From contig JABYQR010000072.1 in assembly GCA_022592445.1 (NCBI GenBank), positions 85,759-149,758 on the forward strand: DNA of 64,000 bases, given 5' to 3'. The translations under genes were made by a program, and so were the position numbers. Below the pieces are notes generated by a model. That model did no database searches and was not told where the DNA came from. It saw only the letters and a list, made by a program, of their open reading frames with translations. Within the stretch, counting starts at the first letter, position 1. Each line of letters begins with the position of its first letter. Shown here one piece after another: positions 33,112 through 43,022 of the stretch. Origin of the DNA: Cytidiella melzeri. Lineage: Eukaryota > Basidiomycota > Agaricomycetes > Polyporales > Irpicaceae.

Positions 33112-34594
33112 CTAACCGATTGACATTGCTGTGTCGATAATCTCTCCTGCCTGTGCGGCCAACGCAGGGTCAGGAGACGTGCCCGGCCGAATGGAGAAAA
33201 TGACATCCTTGAGAACTTGGGCAATGAGACCGTGCTGAGCTTCGATGGCGATTTTGTTACTACGAAACACGATACTAAGCGTTCGGTTGCAGCTGTGAGT
33301 GAGAGTGTTACCTACCTGTCTTTAACGCTCTTGGCCAGCTGGTTCGCGTCTTCTTTCTTTTTCTCTTCTTTCTATGACAGATTGTCAGCACTTGTTTTGG
33401 GGGGCAACAAGCATGGAGGCCTCACCTTGGCAAGCGAAGAAGGCTGCTTGTCGTCTTTGACAACAGGTGCAGGCGCTCGTGTGTTGGGGAGAGTCTGTTG
33501 CGCTTGTGATAGCTTCTGGTGCATGTCTGCGAGCTGAGATACAGCATAGGCTCGATTCTGATAACAGCATTAGTAGTGACCTTTGACAGTTGCTCCGACA
33601 CTGCTCACAGAAATGAGAGGACTCTGGCTCAGGGTGTTCACCCAGTATTTGTTCCACAGGAGGCCGAGCAACTCAGAGTCCAAGCTAGACTTGAAGATCT
33701 GGACTTCCAACGGGTAGTATTGGTTCGCGTGCACGCCAAAATCCTCTATCTTGCTGAGAGGAATCGATTGGTACTCTGACGCCACTGCGTCCGGTGGTGT
33801 GTAGTTCTCGGGGTAGGTGCGGAATGCACCAATGTCAACTTTTCCAGCAGAGATGGTACGGTTAGGGTCAATCTGTAACACGGTATAGCATGAACGAGTT
33901 GGGATGCAAGTTGAGCAGGTCGACACCTACGACGACAGCGACGAACGGATCTTGGTATTTTTGGTTCGTCATTTGGGTATTGACATCGATACCGGAAAGC
34001 CAGCAGCCGTAGCCTGGATGCGAGTGATACCATCCCACAGCGTTCTCAAGACGAGCCACCTGAGATGTTTCAGGGCACAATGAGCGCGCCGAGAGGATCT
34101 ACGACGTACTCGATTGCTTCCCTCTATGTATTGTACCATGTATTCGTTCGCTTCATTCGCAGCGTTGACCCGGGTCTCTGTACCCTGGACGGGTAGAGCG
34201 AAGGAGTCTACAATGACAAGAGAGTTTCCGACGACCTTGCCTTGCATCAGACCCATGATTTCATGTGGTACACCAGAGCGTGCGTGAATGACCTAAAGGT
34301 TCGATTAACAGGTTTCTCTTCTACATGCGATGGCCCAGCGCACCATCTTTATCAACGCAACCGCAGAGATCTTGCACGTCTTGAAGTAATGGGGACTACA
34401 ACATCGTTTCGTCTGCCAGATACAGACGTGCAGCATATGTGGCTTACGCACTCTTTAGTCCACGGTGCAAGAGCGTTGATCCTCGTGTTGGCAGCTTGGT
34501 CGTAACGGTAGATTTCATCCTGAGGCGAGACCTCGAGTATGTCGTTTGCCAGGGAAAAGGACTTTAAAGCCGTGCTCGACGACTCCGCCGCCAT
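33112..34594 (-). CDS. CSN5: COP9 signalosome subunit 5 (CSN5), JAMM deneddylase, complete
   Basis: Zinc isopeptidase that removes NEDD8/Rub1 from cullins, catalytic subunit of the COP9 signalosome. ATG 34594 gives [18 protein letters not shown], then [10 protein letters not shown] and APWTKE. Next comes the MPN domain: [40 protein letters not shown], and the JAMM motif [17 protein letters not shown] (His-x-His-x10-Asp). After an intron, [20 protein letters not shown] and [18 protein letters not shown] follow. The C-terminal helices ([29 protein letters not shown]) lead to [14 protein letters not shown] and the end MSIG (stop 33112-33114). Five to six short GT-AG introns. No lesion seen. MULE copy 2 sits only 38 bp upstream of the start codon, so the natural 5' leader or promoter has been displaced by 4.8 kb. 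Confidence 0.95.
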
Positions 34595-34816
34595 CGAGGA
34601 CGTTGGTGAAAGGGATGAAGACGTTCCGCCACACTTGAGGATAATCTCCCACCATTTTCTCGTCGCCTTTGAAAGTCCGCGCGATAGGCGCCGTCGGCGA
34701 TCGCAGGGTAGATCTCAACGAGCGGCGGGGCGTACTGTAAGGTACGGTAGCGGACGTCGTCACACGTGTATAGGCCAGTGTATTAAATCAGTATGTATAC
34801 GAAAAATACAGGTACA

Positions 34817-37800
34817 CTACTTTTGTGTGTATTGATAGCCAACCAGGCTTGCGGGAAGGGATCGGCGTGAACTTGCGCTGCCATTAGTGACGGGCATGGT
34901 TCGTCGGGCCTCGTGGTGAGTGACTTCGTCGACGAGCTTCAGACCCGGTCGGAACACCTTCATGGCATTTCGAAGGAACCGCGGATCTTGAGAATAATGC
35001 GGCCGCTGCTCCTTGAGAATGACAACAGCTCTTTCGAGCTTATTGATGAGCTCATCAATTTCACGCTCGTCTTCGTCGTCGAGCTGTTAATAGGGGTTCG
35101 AAGGAATTAGTATAGCGCATTGCCTGCGCCGTATCACAATATTAACTTACCTCAAATCCGGCACCCCCACCTGCTCTCGTGCGCATTAAGCCATCCCTTC
35201 CGGTAGGTGGTGGTTTTGCTGGCGACGAGTTAATCTGTCATGTGGCAGTGATCATAATTAGTAATTATATGCACAAGAAGATTTACTGCAGACGGACCGG
35301 TTCTGAGCTGCGCGAACAGCTATCCTCATCCAGCACAAGGTCTTCGACCTCATCATCATCTGAGTCGTCGATCTCGATCGCAATACTAGTGCACGGGCGA
35401 TCGGATTCCAGGGGTCGCTCATAAAGTTGACCGTCTCTCGGCGCGGCATAGAATGGTGCGGTATAGAACCGGTGCACGCGAGACCACCACAATGGTGGAA
35501 CATCTCCGACCGCCTGGACTAGATGCTTGCACAGCAGGTGTGCATGGTACTTCTGTGAGCCACAGTCACATTTCCACTGCGTAACGTCAGTGATGTACGT
35601 GCCCTTGATAGGAACAGTCTGGAGTCGTTGCCACGACTTCTTGAATGCTTCTTGCATGTTCGACAGGCCTTTTGGGCGGCCACCGCTGCGTGCATGAAGG
35701 AAGCGAGAGAGAGTAATGCGGTAAGGGGGAATTGATCCGTGGACGAGAGCATACACCGCGAGATCAACGGGAGGTCGGCTGTAGTTGTGAAGCACGAGGC
35801 GCTTAAGGTTGCGCCACAAAGCCTCTACCATCATTGTTGTTCGGTGATTGGAAATACAAGTCGGATGAGTGCTTCGCGTCCATAGATGCCATCGGTCCCT
35901 AGCATACCAATTATTCCACAGGTATGCCCAGACTTCAGTAAGATTATTCCGGTGACAATGAAAATAAATTTCCGTCACAGCGTCCCGTCTGATATCGTGA
36001 GAAGTCCGAGACATTCCGTGGCGTTCAGGGAGGAGTGGATGCTGGGAAGCGTGCTTGGCAAAGAGTCGGAGTATGGGAAGACGGTGAATGGGAGGACAAA
36101 ATTGGTAAGTCTTGTCCTGTGATTTTGGACCAACCCGATCGGCTCCCGTGCTGTCTGCGCTAACTCCTGATTCGTCGTCCGAGTCAGATTCATCCCTTGA
36201 TAATATTTCTCGTAAATCATGTCGTATGTCATCGGTATCGTCGTCGTCTTCACAGTCAGGAAGCTCTTCATCCTCTTCAACATTGTCGCCTGCCCAATAC
36301 ATCCCGTCGTTGCTCCTCTCGTCATCTGAAACACCCTCATCCATGTCAAAAGCAGGCGCAGGAATTCTTCCAATAGGCGGAATTCGAATTGTTGGGAGTG
36401 CAGGGGTGATGGGCGCAGGTCGGCCGTTGCGTAGTGTACTGACTCGATACTTTGGTACCTCAGGTGGCGGAGCAATCTGGACATATATATTAGATCTGAC
36501 TGACACGAGACCAATACATTCTTACCGGATATACAGGGTCCTGTTGCGCAATGGGCACGAATCTTGAGCTCACAAACGAAAACTCCCTTTTTGCCTCCGC
36601 CCAGTCGTATGCACCAGGAGTGGCTCCGCTCTTGCATAACCTCTGTTTCATTGCACGGAGAGCATGCCAGAAGCATAGCTGATGCTTGGCATTCGGCCAA
36701 ACACTCCTCATTGCGTTGATTTCCGACCAATCTTTATCTGACAGAGTGAACTCTGGATTAACCCCGCGGGCCCTGAGATGATGTAAGAAACGCATTAGAT
36801 TGAGCTCCTTAGCACCGACAGCTGCTTTGGGAGTGGTTTGAATAAGGCAATACGCCAGCGGTACACCAGACCCCTTAGCACCGGCAACTGCAGCAAAAAG
36901 CTCGAAATTTCCACGGTTTGTATTCCCTGGTATGCCAAAATGAGTTCCAAAACATAACATACACCGCTCGTACTCACATGTCGAATCCATTGCAAGATCT
37001 CGCGTATTTTTTGCCCAAGCCTGCATAAAATCCGTCACCTGAAAGGCCAGTACTGTTGTGTTGGGCGCAGCTTCTACATCTAGCAAACTGATCATATTCT
37101 CCCTCCCACGCTCAGTGACGAACTTCCGGGCAGATACAATGGGATCTGGATCTAGCCGCCACCTGTCATGGCTAAGCTTCAGCCAATGATACCGTACGGC
37201 CTTTTCACTAAACGCTAAGTTGACTTCAGAGGCTGGTCAGCCGCCACATTCCTCCGACAGAATATGTTGCCACATCTAAAGAAGTGTAAGACCAATATAA
37301 TCAAAGAGATATAATTACATACCTGACCAGGAAGCATCTTTGAAGCGTTAGCTTCAATCCAGGTTTTCCAATTGTCCGGCAGCCCAATAGGGAAGTAAGA
37401 GACATGATGACAAAGGTGCTTGATCTTGATTATCATGTCACGGCCCTCAAGGATAGTGATGTGAAGCCACCCATTGCATGGGAACCTTTGCATGCGCTCA
37501 GTATCGCGATTCTTGCCTTTCGGTACCTTCGCCTTGTGTTCTCGCTCTTCGGACTGTGCGCAACTGAACGAGTACACAGTTCCGCCCATTTTCTTACGGA
37601 TGTACTTTCGCTCATACCTATTTCCCATTCAGCACGAGCGGCGAGTGTGAATTTAGATTTACGTACGACCAATGCCATAAAGTATTCTGCTCAACCAAAT
37701 TAGCAACCTGTTTCGCTCGTGCCTCTCCTTCCAATTTCAGAACATCTTCATCATCACATTCCACGCGCGCTCCGAGGTGAAATGAGCAACTATTGTCAAC

Positions 37801-38094
37801 TTCTCCCTTCTCGGCATTGTGCGCCACATCTGACAGAAAAGTCCCGAATAACACCATGGCTGCATCAGAATCCAGCTGCCATCCTTCAGCAAAGTCGTCC
37901 TCATCGTTCTGACGTTTCCGTTTATTGTTTCTGTACTTCTCCTGGGCCCACGCTGCTTCGGCTGTCATACACGCCTCACACTTAGACGTGCGCTCGCCAA
38001 TTTTGCCATTGTGAGTATTGCGAGTGCGTATCTTGTACTGGTCGAATGGCTTCCAGGCCTTGCACTTACCGCAACATTGGCCTGCTTGGTCCAT
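34817..38094 (-). pseudogene. MULE transposase, copy 2, one CGA-to-TGA stop
   Basis: Same gene as at 23130-26407 with the same introns. Start ATG 38094 (MDQAGQCCGKCKAWKPF), end after VGYQYTQK (stop 34817-34819). The DDE region (LAMDSTCEYERCMLCF, FTLSDKDWSEINAM, CFWHALRAMKQRL) and SWIM motif CDCGSQKYHAHLLCKH are intact. A single TGA at 37237-37239 (ECGG*PAS) replaces the CGA found in copy 1, upstream of the catalytic domain. At the two positions where copy 1 is broken, this copy keeps CGA (36444-36446, 34970-34972). Confidence 0.87.
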
Positions 38095-38559
38095 AGCATA
38101 CAGTAGGCCTAAGTAGCGTAGCAAATAATGACGAGTTGAGAGAACTTGGTCACTTAGGCAGGAGTGGATGTGCTGTTGTAAACCCACTGCAGACTGTAGG
38201 GACCTAGTACACACGGAGACAAGTTAATCCAGGTGCGAAGATGAGAGCACAATGTGAATATAGAATGTACCTAGTACACACAGAGACGAGTTAACTAGGT
38301 AACAGGCATATGAGCATACAACATAACGCAAGAGCAATAGGGGAATACTCACTCCAGGTGCGAAGATGAGAGCACAATGGAGGAGTAGAGAACCAGGGTG
38401 AAAGGGTTATATACTACAAGGAAGCTGGCAACGAGGCAGTGTCTGCGTGATGAAACAAAAGATGCAATCATACTACAAAGGAGTCATGAGACAGGAGACA
38501 AAAGAATGTCCAATAGGGGTGAAGTCCATGAGTAGCGCCGCAAAAGTCCATTAGCAAAA
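38095..38559 (-). repeat. LTR-like upstream region of the MULE transposase (copy 2)
   Basis: Counterpart of 26430-26867, with the same resemblance to the copia 2 LTR (CCAGGTGCGAAGATGAGAGC twice, TATATAC at about 38409, GTGTCTGCGTGATG). Confidence 0.68.
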
Positions 38560-38696
38560 AGCTGGCAACAAGGCAGTGTCCGCGTGATGAAACAAAAGAT
38601 GTGATCATACTACAAAGGAATCATGAGACAGGAGACAAAAGAATGTCCAATAGGGGTGAAGTCCATGAGTAGCGCCGCAAAAGTCCATTAGCAAAC
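38423..38696. repeat. 137-bp tandem duplication in MULE 2
   Basis: 38423-38559 is repeated at 38560-38696 with few differences; both units start AGCTGGCAAC and end near CCATTAGCAAA. MULE 1 has one unit. Confidence 0.85.
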
Positions 38697-38728
38697 TGAA
38701 GAAACGACGCGTCGAGACACAAACTTTT

Positions 38729-39290
38729 TGTTAAAACTATATAATATAATAATATGATATGATATGTAGTTTCCCACGCCTTATTACAAGGACGCTTTAG
38801 GTAGCAGAGTTCCCACAGTCTTAGTATGGGAATTATGTAGCCGTATATGGAAACTCTAGTAGTAACCATCACATTAGCTGAGACATACAGATATGGGTTG
38901 TAGTAATACTATACATATATGTACGCCTGTGTTCTAGTAGCATAGGAAATGACATGGAAAGCACATATGACTCCAGAGGATGCCTAAAAGCATACATCTG
39001 AGGACAAGTACTAGCATGAGTCATTTACTCATTATGTACGCCTCTGGTACAAGTGCTGAACCTAGTCATACAATGAGTCATGCATGAGTCATGCACTCAT
39101 AGCATGAGTCATGCATGAGTCATGCACTTAGTAGTACAGTAGAATAGCTGAAGTAGACATGTATAGTAGTCGCTTACATAAGTAGATACAGACATGTATA
39201 TAAGCAGAGCTGCTGAAGCAGCAAGAATAATAAGACTCATCTTCGAAGCTTAACAGCCTCTACCCCTCGCACACATATTCCACTTTGTTA
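38729..39290 (+). mobile_element. Solo LTR in MULE 2
   Basis: TGTTAAAAC ... CACTTTGTTA, 562 bp, flanked by the 5-bp duplication CTTTT (38724-38728, 39291-39295). MULE 1 shows the empty site AAACTTTTTCATTT. A TATATAA box lies near 39195. It contains five TGAGTCA heptamers between 39017 and 39122. No coding sequence. Confidence 0.88.
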
Positions 39291-39477
39291 CTTTTTCATT
39301 TACTAACATTGATTACGACGACGCTATACACGTGTGACGACGTCCGCTACCGTACCTTACAGTACCTACGCCCCGCCGCTCGTTGAGATCTGCCCTGCGA
39401 TCGCCGACGGCGCCTATCGCGCGGACTTTCAAAGGCGACGAGAAAATGGTGGGAGATTATCCTCAAGTTTCCGCCAC

Positions 39478-39896
39478 TGCCAATGATCATCTCGGGTCGT
39501 GGGAATATATGCAACTGTGATATCGGAAGCCGCCCGAGGCGTTTTACATACAGTATGTACGAGCAATGCAGATAGCATCGTTGTAGGCATTGTATAGTAG
39601 TAGGTATAGGCACTGATGCTATTTCAATACCCCTTCGCCTACCATGATTACATGGCAGAGGAATTCTACCCAATTCCACTTGTGATAAACTCAGCCTGTC
39701 CTCCATTAACACCTGCAATAGCCAGCCATCTTTAGTCCAAGAGGATGTCGCAAAGGAACACCAACTTCATAGACTGTGTCACATGTCCACGATATAAACC
39801 CAGCTGCTCTCAAATCAACTTTGAGATTGTCATTGAAAACGAGTTGTAAGTTGTATTCCAGGCAATCTGAACTTGACGCACTGATAGCAATAAAGA
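39478..39896. other. Displaced CSN5 upstream region
   Basis: Host DNA between the MULE 2 target duplication and the next gene; before the insertion it lay directly upstream of CSN5. No gene seen. Confidence 0.6.
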
Positions 39897-41536
39897 TCAT
39901 ACAAGCTCTGCTTCGTCCCCAAACGGGTCCCAGTCGGCGTGAGAAGCGTCTCTGCCCTTACTATCTAGCCTCCGTATAGGAGCGAGCTCCTTCGTGGACC
40001 TGCCCTTCATCTTCTCGACAACCTTGCCCGCAACGGAGACCGGTCTACCTCTCCCATGTGCCTTCTTTCCTTTCTTCGCACGTTTGGCCTTTTCTTCCTC
40101 GTCGCTGCTCATGACATCGCGCAAACCACTCCTCGTCAGCTTCGCCATGCGTTTCCCCAAGAGATCGAGGCGTCTTCTTCGGAACGGATTGGCAGGAAAA
40201 GGTGTGACTGCGCTTAGGTTCGAAGGGTACACGAAGGAATCTGATTGTGTAGAGTAGATCGAGAGTGCGTCGTTGTCGTCGGAAGAGGACAGGTATGCAA
40301 CGTCAAGACCATCCGAGGGGGGTGCCATAGGTGGTTCCGAAGACCGCTGATCGTCATCCTCGAAATCGTATGAACGGGGCAGCCTCAACGCACGCTCCCG
40401 ATCTGCCTCTCGCCGCAAAAACTTCTGAAAGACGTCGGGCCTATTCCATCGATCTATGACATCTCTAGAAAGCGGTAACGGGAAGGATTCATGCTCTTCG
40501 TTGAGTACTGAGTAGCTTTCGTTTCCCTCTGCATCAGGGATTGTATGGGCAATCTGAAAGAGCGAGCCTGTAGTGCCCTGTGCTAGGAACACGAACGGAG
40601 TGTTCCCTGAACCCCTTCTCCCGGGTATTGGCAACGTATTGACTGTAATATGAATGCGCACGGAAGGACTATGATGCTATTCGAGTAGGTCAAGATTATG
40701 ATCCAGGACCGAGGATGATCACTCACATAGATAATACCCCTATCGAGCAATGGACCCTTTGGCCACACATGCGCCACCGTAAAGTCATCCTCAGCCTCCC
40801 AAGTCCATTCCTCTTTGTCCGTGTCTCCGTCCTCAAGCATCTCTGGGAGAGACGTGTCCAAATCCCCACATGAGTCGCTCAGATCGCGGAACAACTTGCG
40901 GTCTCGGACGCTGGACAGCTTCGCCCAAGTCTTACCGTCAGGCTTAATGACACCTGGACGTTTGGTCTCTGGGAAAAGGGAGATATGTTTTTGAACCTCG
41001 AAGTAGTGACCTCCCCAGGAAGAAGACGTCGCGTCAGCTCGAGCCTTCCCAGCTGCCTTGCTTGTAGTCGACTGCCGAAACCTCACACTATTTGGCTGTG
41101 TCTTTGAGCCGTGATAAAGATGTATGTCGGATGCGAATAGATAGAGTATGAGTTTGTGCAGGTGTCGGAACGTGTAGTTGTTCGGAACCTGGACCACTCT
41201 GTACACTCCGCCCCTACCGCGTCTTTGAGCTGTTGGACCTCGGGTGTCAGAGTCTGTCACTAGTTGTAGACGAAGAGGGGAGTGTTTGCCAAACGAGGTG
41301 ATTCGGGGGAGGTCTAGTGCGAGCAATGAACGTTTGAGTCCAAATGGATTACTTGGAGAGTCCGAAGGGACCGAGTACGGCGTGCGGATTGCACAAGAAG
41401 AGTATGGTGTAGTCAATAGCTTAGAGTGGCTGGGTCGTATGGGAGAGGAGGCAGGTTGTGCAAGCTTTAGTCGACGCGTTGGGGGTGAGATGGATGACTC
41501 TGGTGTGTCATGGGTATCTCGGGGTCGTTTAGACAT
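39897..41536 (-). CDS. Hypothetical protein, two exons
   Basis: Exons 40727-41536 and 39897-40676 with a 50-nt GT-AG intron in phase 0 give 530 codons. Start MSKRPRDTHDTPE at 41536 follows the favourable context of a short leader. The N-terminal 90 residues are Ser/Pro-rich. Residues about 110-290 contain YRVVQVPNNYTFRHLHKLIL, HYFEVQKHISLF and, later, DFTVAHVWP and RGIIYHHSPSVRIHITVN. This pattern resembles the pRiA4b ORF-3-like fold (strand, 'TF.HLH' helix, then acidic strand), but I regard that as a guess. The C-terminal part is acidic and ends in a Lys-rich stretch (KAKRAKKGKKAHGRG) that could be a nuclear signal. No enzyme motif. Upstream neighbour of CSN5 on the same strand; complete and without lesions. 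Confidence 0.7.
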
Positions 41537-41998
41537 ACTGATCGCCACTAAGTAAATAACAGTAGCGTGAGAGACAGGTATGAGTACATACACAGTAAGT
41601 TACTGAGCAGAGGGTAGAGATGAGTTGGAATTGCTCGGATTGCGTTAAGCGTTGAACGTAGCGGGATGAAACTGAACAGACGCGGGTTCAATCTCTAAAC
41701 TAAACACGATCACGTGATCGCGGCATCGCGAATTTCACGCGCGTCGCGTTCTACCTCACAATTCCTAATCCCTGTTCACCGAGAAATAATTCGTTCTCAC
41801 TGCTGATACACACGGCATATATCTTCAAGTGGTAAGCCAAGTCCGATCTGAAATATGTGTACACTCTTGCTTTGCAGCTAAACACGATCCGAGTCACAGC
41901 TACAACATTTACGCTAATCAGGACAGTTGTGAACGATGTTGACGTGACCAGTAGATGAACAAGGCGAAGCAGAAAGATATAGAGAGACTCTACCAATG
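41537..41998. other. Intergenic region
   Basis: No gene or repeat recognised between the hypothetical gene and the RBR remnant. Confidence 0.45.
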
Positions 41999-42121
41999 CT
42001 AATGACGGACTTGGCTCGTATAATCGCCGAATCTTTTGGTGTCGACAGGCCTCTCGTAGTCTTGCTCGCGTTTGAAGAACCGTCCGCAACAGGCAAAAAC
42101 ATCGCGGCGTTTCGTATGGCT
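41999..42121 (-). pseudogene. Last-exon fragment of a third RBR-type E3 ligase, cut by copia 3
   Basis: The minus strand reads HTKRRDVFACCGRFFKREQD and ends TSQVRH before TAG (41999-42001). RBR1 and RBR2 have VYACCGRFFKRATDF and end ENQVRR. The match stops at about 42121, where the copia 3 LTR begins, so the rest of the gene must lie beyond the inserted elements, to the right of the window. Confidence 0.6.
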
Positions 42122-42464
42122 TGTTGTTCTATTAAGGTGATCCGATCCATGTATTTGCTTCCACATCATCATCTCCGTTATTCCGTCTTCCGTTCCGTCT
42201 CATACACGCGATCCGTCAGCTTCTTCGATTCCATTCTCTATCTATTCGGTCATCCACTTATGTCATTTCTTTAAGAGTATATTCCTCCCCCCACATACAC
42301 TCCGAGTACCCGCTTTCCTATGTCACTATTCCGCATTCCATTTCATTACTCTATTAATTATTTCCGCACTTGTAGAAACTATATAAACCATGTAAATTCG
42401 TTTGTTTTTATTATCCTCACTACTCGCTATTGTTTGTGTGCGCTCGCAAATCCCTCGCTAAAAC
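42122..42464 (+). repeat. 5' LTR of copia 3 (left border approximate)
   Basis: Starts TGTTGTTCTATT where the RBR homology ends, has a CTATATAAACC box near 42378 and ends TAAAACA just before the primer-binding site. The 3' LTR is not in the window, so the left border is not confirmed by a target duplication. Confidence 0.6.
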
Positions 42465-42467
42465 AAA

Positions 42468-42483
42468 AGGTTATGAGCCCCGC
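42468..42483 (+). other. Primer-binding site of copia 3
   Basis: GGTTATGAGCCCCGCG, identical in sequence to that of copia 1, complementary to the initiator tRNA-Met anticodon arm. Confidence 0.72.
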
Positions 42484-42583
42484 GCTCTAAACGAAGCGCA
42501 CCAATCCCTCGATAATCTCAAGCTCTATACTTGAACCCTTTTACGGATCACGGCAGCAATACGTCGGCATTACGCCTGTAGGC

Positions 42584-43022
42584 TAAAGCCGGTCGAATGA
42601 ATTCAACACGTCTAGAGGCAGGGATGGATGCGCAGTCGTAATCCCACTTGCCGTCGTAAGGACCTAAGACACACGAGCAGAGCGAGTTAATCCAGGTGCG
42701 AAAGAGAAAGAGCACGATTAGCATAATGACTGTACCTAAGACACACGAGCAGAGCGAGTTAACTAAAGGTACAGGCTGTGAGCATATTGCATATGTGAGG
42801 GACAACGAAGAATACTCACTCCAGGTGCGAAAGAGAAAGAGCACGATGGAGTGTCAGGAGCGGGGGCGAAGGTATATAAGACAGAGCCCTCAGGAAACCC
42901 AAAAAGGAATATCTGTGATACAGATGTGTCCGCGTGATGAAAGAACAATAAAGCGACCATATACGGAATACAAAAGGAAACCCGGTAACTAAGAGTCCGT
43001 GAGCCGGAGCTGAAAACCATTA
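42584..43022 (-). repeat. 3' LTR of copia 2
   Basis: 439 bp, minus orientation, starts TAATGGTTTTC and ends CCGGCTTTA. Carries two copies each of CCAGGTGCGAAAGAGAAAGA and of a CCTAAGACACACGAGCAGAG block, and a TATATAAGAC box. Confidence 0.95.

Larger units (their letters stand above)
34633..39468 (-). mobile_element. MULE transposon family 1, copy 2, inserted at the CSN5 5' end
   Basis: Ends ACTTGAGGATAATC and its complement; TIRs 34633-34770 and 39327-39468. The 9-bp target duplication TTCCGCCAC is exact (34624-34632 and 39469-39477). Highly similar to MULE copy 1, with mostly C/T and G/A differences, often at CpG. Contains a transposase gene, the same LTR-like upstream region, a 137-bp tandem duplication and a solo LTR. 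Confidence 0.95.

Noticed and set aside
42696..42992. 98-codon frame repeated at 48502-48798
   Set aside because: LTR sequence of copia 2 in both places; repeated because the LTR is repeated.
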